Shown here in pieces: positions 41,719-49,481 of a stretch of DNA of 64,000 bases. The DNA comes from Chloroflexota bacterium (GTDB lineage: Bacteria; Chloroflexota; Dehalococcoidia; Tepidiformales; Tepidiformaceae). Under the pieces are notes generated by a model that made no database searches, was not told the origin of the DNA, and saw only the letters and a program-made list of their open reading frames with translations. The stretch's first letter is position 1. Every line of letters begins with the position of its first letter. Position numbers and translations under genes: made by a program. The stretch covers positions 124,001-188,000 of the forward strand of contig JAPPBY010000033.1 of NCBI GenBank assembly GCA_026702615.1. The letters are read 5' to 3'.

Positions 41719-43023
41719 ATGCCGGTTGTTGTGGTTGTTGGTGGGCAGTGGGGCGACGAAGGCAAGGGCCGGATCATCGACCTGCTGGCCCGAAAGGCAC
41801 GTGTCGTCGCGCGGTACTCGGCGGGGAACAACGCCGGGCACACGATCGTGAACGAGCTTGGCGAGTTCAAGCTGCACCTCGTGCCGGCGGGCATCTTCTA
41901 CCCGGAAAAGACGTGCGTCATCGGCAACGGGGTCGCCGTCGACCCCGAGGTGCTGCTGGGCGAGATCTCACAGCTCGAGTCACGGGGCATCAACACGAGC
42001 AAACTGGCTGTGAGCGCGCGCGCGCAGGTCGTGATGCCCTGGCACCGGCTCATCGACAGGCTGGAAGAGGAACGCCTCGGAGCGGAAGCGATCGGGACGA
42101 CGGGGAAAGGCATCGGGCCGTGCTTCACCGACAAGGTGGCGCGCCGCGGTATCCGCATCATCGACCTGCTGGAGCCCGAGGACCTGCTCTCGCGCATGCG
42201 CTCGGTGCTGGACTACCAGAACCGTGTGATCACGGGCGTCTACGGCGGGGAACCGATCGACTTCGACGCGTGTTTCGAGGAGTACACGGAGTTCGGCCGG
42301 CGCCTGCAGCCGTTCGTCGCGGACACACAGGCGATCGTGACCGACGCGCTGCAGGCGGGCGAATACGTGCTGCTCGAGGGGGCGCAGGGTTCCCTGCTGG
42401 ACCTCGACCACGGCACTTACGAGTACGTGACCTCGAGCGTGCCCAGCAGCACCGCCGGCGGGGCGACGCTTGGCATCGGCATCGGGCCGACAAACGTGCA
42501 GCGGGCGGTGGGCGTGTTCAAGAGCTACTGCACGCGGGTCGGCAATGGGCCCTTCCCGACGGAGCTGTTCGGGGAGATCAGCGACCAACTGCGCGACCAT
42601 GGCAAGGAGTTCGGGCGGGGCGAGTACGGCACGACCACGGGCCGTCCGCGGCGCATCGGATGGCTCGACACGGTGGCGGCGCGCTACTCGGTGCGCTTCA
42701 ACGGGCTCTCGGCGCTGGCGCTGACGCGGCTCGACGTGCTCGACGGCCTGCCGGCGCTGAAGCTGTGCACGGCCTACGAGATCGACGGCGAGATCGTGAA
42801 GACGATGCCGGCGAGCGCCTCGGCCCTGCGCAAGGTGAAGCCGGTGTACGAGGAGCTTCCGGGTTGGGACGCGCCCACCTCGGGCGTGCGCAACTTCGAC
42901 GATCTGCCGGCCGAAGCGCAGGTGTACATCCGACGCGTGGAGTCGCTGCTGGGGGTCCCGGTGGACCTGATTTCGGTCGGGCCGGAGCGCGAGCAGGCGA
43001 TCATCGTCAACCCGATTTTCTAG
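41719..43023 (+). CDS. purA: Adenylosuccinate synthetase
   Basis: 434 residues from the ATG at 41719. VVVVGGQWGDEGKGRIIDLL is the GTP/IMP motif; YSAGNNAGHTIV contains the catalytic His. GTTGKGIGPCFTDKVARRGI, LLEGAQGSLLDLDHGTYEYV and GEYGTTTGRPRRIGWLDTVA are the other family blocks. It joins IMP and aspartate with GTP in the AMP branch of purine synthesis; PurF is encoded 8 kb further. A tandem hairpin repeat follows the stop. Possible -10 TACACT about 60 bases upstream. Confidence 0.96.
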   Translation: MPVVVVVGGQWGDEGKGRIIDLLARKARVVARYSAGNNAGHTIVNELGEFKLHLVPAGIFYPEKTCVIGNGVAVDPEVLLGEISQLESRGINTSKLAVSARAQVVMPWHRLIDRLEEERLGAEAIGTTGKGIGPCFTDKVARRGIRIIDLLEPEDLLSRMRSVLDYQNRVITGVYGGEPIDFDACFEEYTEFGRRLQPFVADTQAIVTDALQAGEYVLLEGAQGSLLDLDHGTYEYVTSSVPSSTAGGATLGIGIGPTNVQRAVGVFKSYCTRVGNGPFPTELFGEISDQLRDHGKEFGRGEYGTTTGRPRRIGWLDTVAARYSVRFNGLSALALTRLDVLDGLPALKLCTAYEIDGEIVKTMPASASALRKVKPVYEELPGWDAPTSGVRNFDDLPAEAQVYIRRVESLLGVPVDLISVGPEREQAIIVNPIF

Positions 43024-43026
43024 GGG

Positions 43027-43088
43027 AGCGCTCGCTTCGCGCGCTGAGTGGAGCGCCGCGTTTCGCTTCGCTACACGCGGCTGAGTGG
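43027..43088. repeat. Two hairpin-plus-GAGTGG units after purA
   Basis: Unit 1: AGCGC (43027-43031) pairs with GCGCT (43041-43045), followed by GAGTGG. Unit 2: CCGCGT (43056-43061) pairs with ACGCGG (43075-43080), followed by CTGAGTGG. Both loops contain CGCTTCGC. No T-run follows, so a rho-independent terminator is unlikely; an mRNA-end or dispersed repeat element fits better. Confidence 0.5.
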
Positions 43089-43124
43089 GGTGTACGCTGG
43101 AGGTCGGTGAGGAAGAGGACAAAG

Positions 43125-43304
43125 GTGAAGCTCTCCTGGAAGTGGCTACTGCCCGGGAAACGACGGCGAGTCAGCGACATCGAGCCCGCGACGGCCGATG
43201 ATCCCGACGCGCTGCAGCAACAGCTCCGGGGGGAGTTCCGGAGGCAGGCAGAGATCGACCGGGAGATCACGCGGCAGCGCGGGATGCACGGGGGCGGCCC
43301 CTAG
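43125..43304 (+). CDS. Small hypothetical protein, basic N-terminus
   Basis: 59 residues from a GTG at 43125, with AGAGGA upstream at a good distance; a GTG at 43107 is the alternative. KLSWKWLLPGKRRRVSDIEP, then a helical acidic/basic part (LQQQLRGEFRRQAEIDREIT). No family recognised. TACGCT about 30 bases upstream may be its -10 box. It precedes the peptidase lipoprotein gene by 26 bases. Confidence 0.42.
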   Translation: MKLSWKWLLPGKRRRVSDIEPATADDPDALQQQLRGEFRRQAEIDREITRQRGMHGGGP

Positions 43305-43330
43305 AAGGGCGCCACGACGAGGCGGCGGGG

Positions 43331-44830
43331 ATGGCGGTCACTACAACTCTTGGCCGTGCAACCCTGGTAGCAACCGTGCTGGCGAGCAGCCTGGCCGCGT
43401 CCGCGTGCGGCGGCGGCGCTCCCGCGTCAGCTCCGACTCCTGCGGGAACAGCATCTCCCACACCTGAAGGGACGGCATCTCCTACACCGGAGGGGACGGC
43501 GTCCCCGCCAGCCGCGTCGGGTGAGTGGACCGACGAAGTCATCGCCAACCTCGCAGCCGCCTACACCGGGGCCACGGGAGTCTGGGAGGGCTTTGACCCT
43601 GGCGCCTACCCCGCGCTCGCGGTGTACCGAACCCCCGACAACGCGTTTACGTCCGCGCTGGCGATCAACTTTCCGTCACCCGAGACGATCGGTGAGCCGA
43701 CGCCGCTCAGCGTGGAAGGCACGCCCTTCACGTCGTTGCACTACTTCACCGATCTGAACGCTGACATCAAGGAGCGAATCGCCACGATCCCGCGCTTCGA
43801 TCTGGATACCGGACTGGGGGGCGTCGCCACGTTCGTCATGATCGCCGGCGGCGGCGAAGAATATTTCGAGCCATCCAGTCTCGTGTGGACTGCCACGTTC
43901 ATGCACGAACTGTTCCATCGCCACCAGATCGTGCAGTTCAGAGGCTTTGCCACCAGCCAGGATTTTGAGAACTACCCCTTCACCGCCGAGAACATTGCGC
44001 TGGCGATTCTGGAAGATCGCGCACTCAGGGAAGCCGTCACGACGGGTGACGCGGACATCCGCAAGACAGCGGCGCGCCAGTTCGCCGCGCTCCGCATGGC
44101 CCGGCTCGATACCGACAACCGGGTGGCGCATGACAACGACCAGGAACGGATCGAAGGGAGCGCCCGCTACATCGAACACCGCATGGCCGGCGACGACACT
44201 CGCTTCTTCCACCATGCAGGGAACTACGAGTGGGGCCTCTTCGGCGACCCACAGCAGCGGCAGGAGATGCAAGTGCCGGTGAAGCAGTACTTCGGCTTTA
44301 TCCGCTTCTATGCGTCGGGCGCCGCAGTTCTGCGGACGCTGGACCTGCTGGGGGTTGCCGGCGTCGCGAAAAGCGTCCAGGGCGGCAAGTCCCCGGCGGA
44401 GGTTCTGATCGAGCACCTGGGAGTTACCGACTCCGACGTGCCGCAGCTCGTCGCGGACGCCCGCGCAGCCTACGACCAGGACGACACGTTGATGGCTGCG
44501 GCCGAGCAAGCCGCTACGACGGCAGCCAGCGAGGAGTCGGTCTTCGGTGAAGGCGCGGGCGGAGGTGCACCCGAGCCAATCGTGCTCACCAAGGAGCAAG
44601 TGCAATGCCTGCAGGACCATGGCGTGGGGTCGGGCCAGGTCATCCCCAGTGAGGTCCACCAGAAGTGCATCGAGTCAGGCGAATTCGGTGAGAGTGCGGG
44701 CGGGGTTGCAGACGAGGGGATCGTGCTCACCGAGGAGCAAGTGCAATGCCTGCACGATCATGGCGTCGCGTCAGGCCAAGCGATCCCGAGGGAGGTCCAC
44801 GAGGAGTGCATCAGGGGGTCAGACGAATAG
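43331..44830 (+). CDS. Lipoprotein with HEXXH metallopeptidase-like domain and C-terminal Cys/His repeats
   Basis: 499 residues. Signal peptide with lipobox ending at C26 (LAASAC), then a Thr/Pro repeat linker (PTPEGTAS). HELFH at residues 192-196 in TATFMHELFHRHQIVQF is a zinc-peptidase motif; the third ligand may be a Glu in FTAENIALAILED. The C-terminus holds two approximately 37-residue repeats (about 415-452 and 461-497), each with QVQCLxDHGVxSGQxIPxEV and a second Cys in HxxCI. The DNA of the repeats is nearly identical in the first half, so the duplication is recent. The product should sit on the outer face of the membrane; substrate unknown. Confidence 0.75.
   Translation: MAVTTTLGRATLVATVLASSLAASACGGGAPASAPTPAGTASPTPEGTASPTPEGTASPPAASGEWTDEVIANLAAAYTGATGVWEGFDPGAYPALAVYRTPDNAFTSALAINFPSPETIGEPTPLSVEGTPFTSLHYFTDLNADIKERIATIPRFDLDTGLGGVATFVMIAGGGEEYFEPSSLVWTATFMHELFHRHQIVQFRGFATSQDFENYPFTAENIALAILEDRALREAVTTGDADIRKTAARQFAALRMARLDTDNRVAHDNDQERIEGSARYIEHRMAGDDTRFFHHAGNYEWGLFGDPQQRQEMQVPVKQYFGFIRFYASGAAVLRTLDLLGVAGVAKSVQGGKSPAEVLIEHLGVTDSDVPQLVADARAAYDQDDTLMAAAEQAATTAASEESVFGEGAGGGAPEPIVLTKEQVQCLQDHGVGSGQVIPSEVHQKCIESGEFGESAGGVADEGIVLTEEQVQCLHDHGVASGQAIPREVHEECIRGSDE
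44573..44827. repeat. Internal tandem duplication in the peptidase lipoprotein gene
   Basis: Two copies of about 115 bases, one from 44573 and one from about 44711, encode the Cys/His repeat. GAGCAAGTGCAATGCCTGCA is shared exactly by both. Confidence 0.7.
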
Positions 44831-44918
44831 GCTGACCCCTACGGGCGTGCTGCAGGAGCTCCTGGTGCCCCACGTATGCAGGATGGCCTTCCCGCGAGCC
44901 GATCCTCCCAACGTGAGC

Positions 44919-44931
44919 GCCCCAGCGGGGC
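44919..44931. terminator. Short GC hairpin between convergent genes
   Basis: GCCCC AGC GGGGC lies 3 bases from the cofD stop and about 90 bases after the lipoprotein stop. It has a 5-base stem and no T-run, so it is weak evidence. Confidence 0.25.
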
Positions 44932-44933
44932 CC

Positions 44934-45851
44934 CTACAGCGTCGTGAGGAACTGCGCGAGGGCGGCCTTGCGTGCGGGGCTGGTCATCATGGTGTTGGTG
45001 ACGGCGCAGGTTAGGCCGAGCGCCTCGATTCGGGGGGCGAGGGCGCGGTCTTCGTCGTCGATGACCATGACGTCGACGAGGTCGCGGTAGATTTCGCCGA
45101 CGCCAACGGCGGACACCTCGTGGCCAAGGCTGGCGAGCATCTTCGCCGCCGGGCCCTTGATCGCCTGACCTCCGACGATGGGGCTGATACCGATGCGCCG
45201 GGCGTTGCTCTCGACAACCGCCTCGCGGACCCCGGGGACAGCGAGGATGGGGCCGATGCTCACGAACGGGTTGCTGGGCGCGATGATGAGGCGGTCGGCT
45301 TCGCGGATGGCGTCGAGGACCCCGGGGGCGGGGGCGGCTTCGCCGGCGCCGGCGAAACGCACGCCGGTCACGTCGGGCTCGGTGCCGAGCCGCACCATGT
45401 AGTCCTGGAAATCGAGCTCGCCGTCGGATGTGAGCACACGCGTCGCGACGCGCTCGTTGGTGACGGGCAGAATCGTCGAGGCGACGCCGAAGGCCGCCGT
45501 AAGCTCGGCGACGATCTCGTGCATGGGGCGACCTTCGCGGAGGAGGCGGGTGCGGTGGACGGCGGTCGCGAGGTCGCGGTCGCCGAGGTTGAACCAGCGC
45601 CCGTAGCCGAAGCGGCGGAGGGCGTCGACGACATCGAAGGTATCGCCTTCCAGGCCCCAGCCGGTCTCGGGATTGATGACGCCGGCGAGCGAGTAGATGA
45701 CGATGTCGGTGTCAGGGGAGACGTGCAGGCCGAACATCTCGACATCGTCGGCGACATTGGAGATGACGGTGACGGAGGCGGGGTCGACGACCTGCACGAG
45801 TCCCTGGAGGAATCGGGCAGCGCCAACACCACCGGCGAGCACGGTGTCCAT
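44934..45851 (-). CDS. cofD: 2-phospho-L-lactate transferase (coenzyme F420 synthesis)
   Basis: 305 residues. VLAGGVGAARFLQGLVQVVD opens the family, followed by ISNVADDVEMFGLHVSPDTD (conserved DD) and GRWFNLGDRDLATAVHRTRL. IIAPSNPFVSIGPILAVPG and SPIVGGQAIKGPAAKML complete the signature. CofD transfers the phospho-lactyl (or enolpyruvyl) group onto Fo to make F420-0. It implies F420-dependent enzymes in this organism. No cofC, cofE or cofGH is in the window. Divergent from the HigBA-like module. Confidence 0.93.
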   Translation of the reverse strand: MDTVLAGGVGAARFLQGLVQVVDPASVTVISNVADDVEMFGLHVSPDTDIVIYSLAGVINPETGWGLEGDTFDVVDALRRFGYGRWFNLGDRDLATAVHRTRLLREGRPMHEIVAELTAAFGVASTILPVTNERVATRVLTSDGELDFQDYMVRLGTEPDVTGVRFAGAGEAAPAPGVLDAIREADRLIIAPSNPFVSIGPILAVPGVREAVVESNARRIGISPIVGGQAIKGPAAKMLASLGHEVSAVGVGEIYRDLVDVMVIDDEDRALAPRIEALGLTCAVTNTMMTSPARKAALAQFLTTL

Positions 45852-45921
45852 GGGGCGCCATTGTAGGGGGGAGTTGGGTCGAGGCTGGCGAGGGACATAG
45901 CGTTCCTGCTATATTGAACCG

Positions 45922-46284
45922 GTGCCATGGGCCGTGCGGACATTCACGTCGGACACAGGAACGAAGCCGGTGGACGACTGGATGCGAAGTCTGGAGCCGG
46001 AGGCGAGGGCTGTCGTGATCAACGTCATTGACTTGCTCGAGGAGCACGGTGGAGGCCTGGGGATGCCTCACGCGCGGTCCCTGGGCGACGGCCTGTGGGA
46101 ACTGCGAGCACGAGACCAGTCCGGCATCTATCGCGTGATCTACTTTCACTGGTTCCGCCGCACGTTTGGACTGCTCCACGGCTTCACGAAGAAGAGCCAG
46201 CGGGCGCCGCGAGGTGAGATCGAAACAGCACGAAGGCGGCAGGCGACCTGGCTTGCCCGAGAGGAGAGGCACACGAGCACCTGA
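45922..46284 (+). CDS. RelE/HigB-family toxin (phage-derived Gp49-like)
   Basis: 120 residues from a GTG at 45922. FTSDTGTKPVDDWMRSLEPE, LWELRARDQSGIYRVIYFHW and LLHGFTKKSQRAPRGEIETA are the Gp49-like toxin pattern, with the basic residues used in ribosome-dependent mRNA cleavage. TATATT 13 bases upstream is an AT-rich -10 box. The XRE gene follows by 31 bases. This toxin-first order is typical for HigBA. Confidence 0.85.
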   Translation: MPWAVRTFTSDTGTKPVDDWMRSLEPEARAVVINVIDLLEEHGGGLGMPHARSLGDGLWELRARDQSGIYRVIYFHWFRRTFGLLHGFTKKSQRAPRGEIETARRRQATWLAREERHTST

Positions 46285-46315
46285 TAGCACTCTGATATTG
46301 GAAGAGGTGACTGAT

Positions 46316-46648
46316 ATGAGCGATTGGAAAGAACTCAAGGCCGAGCTGCTGGCCGACCCGGACACACGCGTTGCCTATGACGCGATCAGGCCGCAGTACC
46401 AGCTTGCGAGCCTGCTGATCACGCTGCGGCGAGTGACCGGGCTCTCGCAGGCTGCGGTCGCGAAGCGGGCGGGGATGACCCAGCCGGAGATTTCCCGAAT
46501 CGAGGCGGCCGAAGTGCAGCCCACGTGGCGAACCATTCAGCGGCTACTCGCGGCCTTCGATGCAGAAATCGAGGTCAAGGTTCGTGGAGCCGACGGAGAG
46601 GTTGAGAGCCTGGCTCTGGAGCCACCCTCGCTGGCGGCCGTTCGCTGA
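46316..46648 (+). CDS. XRE-family antitoxin
   Basis: 110 residues from the ATG at 46316 with GAGG 8 bases upstream. Helix-turn-helix SQAAVAKRAGMTQPEISRIE at about residues 43-62, followed by PTWRTIQRLLAAFDAEIEVK. It should bind the toxin and repress the shared promoter. It lies 21 bases from the 3' end of tRNA-Arg, on the opposite strand. Confidence 0.88.
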   Translation: MSDWKELKAELLADPDTRVAYDAIRPQYQLASLLITLRRVTGLSQAAVAKRAGMTQPEISRIEAAEVQPTWRTIQRLLAAFDAEIEVKVRGADGEVESLALEPPSLAAVR

Positions 46649-46669
46649 ACCAAACGCCAGAGCGAGCAT

Positions 46670-46745
46670 TGGCGCCCCCGGCAGGACTCGAACCCACAAC
46701 CCCCTGGTCCGAAGCCAGGTGCTCTATCCGTTGAGCTACGGAGGC
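46670..46745 (-). tRNA. tRNA-Arg (anticodon UCG)
   Basis: 76 bases with a 7-base acceptor stem GCCTCCG/CGGGGGC (one G-T pair), D arm with AGCTCAACGGATAGAGC, anticodon stem CCTGG/CCAGG around loop CTTCGGA (anticodon TCG), and T arm with GGTTCGAGTCC. The CCA end is encoded at 46672-46670. It reads the CGA codon. The HigBA-like module ends 21 bases from its 3' end. Confidence 0.95.
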
Positions 46746-46811
46746 GTGCTTCAAGCTTACTACGCGGGTTCGCACGAGCCCGTGGGCGGGAGAGGCCGCT
46801 AAGCTGGGGGA

Positions 46812-47921
46812 ATGGCGGAAGCTTCACCGTTCATGCAGCGGGCGCTGGCGGCGGCGCGCGGGGTGCGAGGGCACACGAGCCCCAATCCCTGGGTGGGCGC
46901 TGCGCTCGTGCGCGGGGACCGGGTCGTGGCGGAGGGGGCGACCTCGCCGGACGGGGGTCCGCATGCGGAGGCGGGGGCGCTGGCGGGAGGCGAACGGGGC
47001 GGCACGCTCTACGTGACGCTCGAGCCGTGCGCGCCGTTCCCGGGAAAGCGGACGCAACCGTGTGCGGAGGCGATCATCGATGCTGGGATTGAGCGGGTGG
47101 TTGTGGCGCTGCTGGATGCGGAACCGCGCGTCCGAGGGCGGGGGGTGGCGCTGCTGCGGGAGGCGGGCGTCGAGGTGGAGGTCGGGGACGGGGCGGAAGA
47201 GGCGACAACACTCCTGCGGCCCTACCTGAAGCACCGCGAGACGGGGCGGCCGTACGTCATCGCCAAGTTCGCGGCGACGCTAGACGGGCGCATCGCGGCG
47301 GCTGGTGGCGACTCCCAGTGGATCACGGGCGAGGCGGCGCGGGAGCGGGCGCATGAGCAGCGCGCCTGGGTCGACGCGGTACTGGTGGGGAGCGGCACGG
47401 CGCTTGCGGACGACCCGTCGCTGACGGCGCGGCCGGGGGGTGAGACCGCGGGGCGGCAGCCGCTTCGGGTCGTGCTCGACGGGCGGGGGCGGCTTTCGCC
47501 GGGGGCGAAGCTGTTCTCGGAGCCGGGGTGGACGCTCGTGGCGACCTCGCACGAGGCAGACGCTGGATGGAAAGCCTCGATCGCCGGGGCTGGGGCGCAG
47601 GTGGTGGAGTGCGAACGGGACGGAGAGGGGCTGAATCTCGACCAACTGCTGTCGGCGCTTGCGGAGCGGGGGGTGCTCTCCATCTGGGCAGAGGGTGGCG
47701 GGGCGGTGCTGGGGTCGCTGGTCGAGGGCGGGCACGTTGACGAGGTGTGGGCGTTCCTGGCGCCGAGCATCATCGGCGGGGACGGGGTGGCGGCGGTTGG
47801 CGGGGCGGGCGTCGGGCGCGCGCCGGACGCGTTCCGCCTGCGGGAGCGTACCATCGAGGAGCTGGGCGACGACATCCTCGTGCGGGGGTACGCGGGGGAC
47901 TGGTCGCCGCAGGTACAGTAG
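46812..47921 (+). CDS. ribD: Bifunctional riboflavin deaminase/reductase RibD
   Basis: 369 residues. Deaminase half: GHTSPNPWVGAALVRGDRVV, the zinc/catalytic HAE in GGPHAEAGAL, and PCAPFPGKRTQPC for the Cys ligands. Reductase half from about 145: PYVIAKFAATLDGRIAAAGG, WITGEAARERAHEQRAWVDA and WAEGGGAVLGSLVEGGHVDE. It makes the pyrimidine precursor of riboflavin in two steps with NADPH. No FMN riboswitch is visible upstream and no other rib gene is near. Confidence 0.93.
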   Translation: MAEASPFMQRALAAARGVRGHTSPNPWVGAALVRGDRVVAEGATSPDGGPHAEAGALAGGERGGTLYVTLEPCAPFPGKRTQPCAEAIIDAGIERVVVALLDAEPRVRGRGVALLREAGVEVEVGDGAEEATTLLRPYLKHRETGRPYVIAKFAATLDGRIAAAGGDSQWITGEAARERAHEQRAWVDAVLVGSGTALADDPSLTARPGGETAGRQPLRVVLDGRGRLSPGAKLFSEPGWTLVATSHEADAGWKASIAGAGAQVVECERDGEGLNLDQLLSALAERGVLSIWAEGGGAVLGSLVEGGHVDEVWAFLAPSIIGGDGVAAVGGAGVGRAPDAFRLRERTIEELGDDILVRGYAGDWSPQVQ

Positions 47922-47955
47922 AGGCGACAGGAGACACACCGGGAGGAACTGAATC

Positions 47956-48420
47956 GTGCCGAAGTACTGGATGGTGACGCAGGGCCCGGAGATCTTCGGG
48001 AAGACGCGCGAGCTGGGGTTCGCGCGTCATGCGTTCAAGAGCACGCGCAGCAAGATGGTGTACCGCATTGAGGCGGGCGATGCGCTCGTGTTCTACGTGA
48101 CGGGGAAGAAACAGATCGCGGGGGCGGTGCGGGTGACCTCGGGGATCGTCGAGGAGAGCACGCGCATCTGGCGGAGCAGCAAGAAGCCGGACGAGCTGTA
48201 CCCCTTCCGGGTCGACACGGAGCCGCTGGTGGAATTGGACGAGGAGCAGTGGCTCGACGCGGAGCCGTACCACGACCGCATGGAGTGGACGCAGCGGTGG
48301 CCTCGGGAGCACTGGACGCTGGCCTACCAGGGCAACCTGCGCGAGATTCCGGAGGGCGACTTCGAGGTGCTGCTGGCGGACCTGCAGGAGGCGGCGCGCA
48401 CGGCGCCGGCGAAAGCGTAG
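47956..48420 (+). CDS. EVE-domain protein
   Basis: 154 residues from a GTG at 47956 with GGGAGGA 8 bases upstream. PKYWMVTQGPEIFGKTRELG, MVYRIEAGDALVFYVTGKKQ, IAGAVRVTSGIVEES and YPFRVDTEPLVELDEEQW follow the PUA-like EVE fold. Such domains bind modified bases in DNA or RNA. Adjacent to ribD and possibly co-transcribed; no restriction system is near, so the role is open. Confidence 0.82.
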   Translation: MPKYWMVTQGPEIFGKTRELGFARHAFKSTRSKMVYRIEAGDALVFYVTGKKQIAGAVRVTSGIVEESTRIWRSSKKPDELYPFRVDTEPLVELDEEQWLDAEPYHDRMEWTQRWPREHWTLAYQGNLREIPEGDFEVLLADLQEAARTAPAKA

Positions 48421-48500
48421 GGACTGCGTTCGCGGAGACCGTTGCCCGGCGTGGGGGCGATTGGTAGGATTCCGCGACTACCACGGGTTGGGGTGGAGGA

Positions 48501-48704
48501 ATGGAAGAGCTACCGCGCTGCCGTCGGTGTGACGACGGTGATCTCGTTCCCTTTTCGGACTTCGGAAGTCAGGGCGCTCCCATTCACTGGAAAGCATGGG
48601 CGTGCACGAATCCGGAGTGCGGCTACAACATGAAGATCCGGAACGGCGATCTGTTTATCGACGAGCCGATCAATGACGGGGCGTACTACTCGGGACGGCG
48701 CTAG
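48501..48704 (+). CDS. Small zinc-ribbon protein
   Basis: 67 residues. CRRCDDGDLVPF and ACTNPECGYNMKIRNG form a CxxC...CxxxxC ribbon like those in topoisomerase tails. GTGGAGGA precedes the ATG, and TAGGAT at 48465-48470 is a probable -10 box. Family not identified; a nucleic-acid or protein-binding role is usual for such ribbons. Confidence 0.7.
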   Translation: MEELPRCRRCDDGDLVPFSDFGSQGAPIHWKAWACTNPECGYNMKIRNGDLFIDEPINDGAYYSGRR

Positions 48705-48724
48705 CGCCTGCCCCGACGCCGCCG

Positions 48725-48730
48725 TAGGCT
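48725..48730 (+). promoter_or_regulatory. Candidate -10 box for leaderless nuoB
   Basis: TAGGCT ends 7 bases before the ATG at 48738. No ribosome-binding site precedes this ATG. Confidence 0.4.
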
Positions 48731-48737
48731 GAACGCG

Positions 48738-49409
48738 ATGCCCGCCGAACATTCGACCAAGGTCTACGAGTCGCTGCCACTTCACGACGTCACGGGCGTG
48801 GAGGAGGAGTTCCAGCAGACCGTGCTCGTGACGAGCGTGGACCAGGTGCTGAACTGGGCGCGCCGCTCCTCGCTGTGGCCGGCGATGTTCGGGCTGGCGT
48901 GCTGCGCGATGGAGATGATCGCGACGGCGATGCCGCGCTACGACATCGCGCGCTTCGGCGCCGAGATCTTCCGGGCGTCGCCGAGGCAGGCGGACCTGCT
49001 GATCGTGCCGGGCACGGTGACGTGGAAGATGGCGCCGGCCGTTCGGCGTGTCTGGCTGCAGATGCCGGAGCCGAAGTGGGCGATCGCGATGGGCGGCTGC
49101 GCCACCATGGGCGGGCCCTTCGCCTACGCCTATAGCGTGACGCCGGGCGTGAACGTGCTGCTTCCGGTGGATGTGTACGTGCCCGGGTGTCCGCCGCGAC
49201 CGGAGTCGCTGCTGACGGGCCTGATGCTCCTCCAGGACAAGATCAAGGAAGACACGATCGCGGGTGGCTGGCAGCGTCGCGACGTGGAGCCGCAGTTCCA
49301 CCGCTACCTGCCCGAGGGCGACCCCATCAGGAACGAGCTTGAGTCGCTTTGGCCGCCGTACGTCGACTACGACAAGCCGCCGACTGACCCGTTCGAACCG
49401 ACCGACTAG
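48738..49409 (+). CDS. nuoB: NADH-quinone oxidoreductase subunit B (isolated copy)
   Basis: 223 residues. The N2 cluster ligands are present: the double Cys in GLACCAMEM, Cys in [10 protein letters not shown] and Cys in [34 protein letters not shown] is also typical. NuoB carries the terminal [4Fe-4S] cluster of complex I beside the quinone site. Normally it lies between nuoA and nuoC. Here the neighbours are a zinc-ribbon gene and a LuxR-type gene, so it is an orphan copy. The extra C-terminal 50 residues ([13 protein letters not shown]) are longer than in many NuoB. It may serve complex I or another Fe-S hydrogenase-like complex. Confidence 0.9.
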   Translation: MPAEHSTKVYESLPLHDVTGVEEEFQQTVLVTSVDQVLNWARRSSLWPAMFGLACCAMEMIATAMPRYDIARFGAEIFRASPRQADLLIVPGTVTWKMAPAVRRVWLQMPEPKWAIAMGGCATMGGPFAYAYSVTPGVNVLLPVDVYVPGCPPRPESLLTGLMLLQDKIKEDTIAGGWQRRDVEPQFHRYLPEGDPIRNELESLWPPYVDYDKPPTDPFEPTD

Positions 49410-49444
49410 CGCTTCCCGCGGGTCTGACACAAATTTGGGGGGCT

Positions 49445-49475
49445 GGGGAAATTCCCCGGTCTGACGGCTTAGATT
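49445..49475 (+). promoter_or_regulatory. Promoter with palindrome upstream of the LuxR/pseudo-peptidase gene
   Basis: GGGGAA A TTCCCC (49445-49457) is a perfect inverted repeat covering the -35 position. TAGATT (49470-49475) ends 6 bases before the GTG at 49482. GGTCTGAC also occurs twice, at about 49421 and 49458. The arrangement suggests an operator, perhaps for autoregulation, and leaderless transcription. Confidence 0.42.
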
Positions 49476-49481
49476 GACGGC

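Noticed and set aside
46746-46811. FMN riboswitch upstream of ribD
   Set aside because: The gap to the tRNA is only 66 bases and lacks the conserved RFN-element segments.
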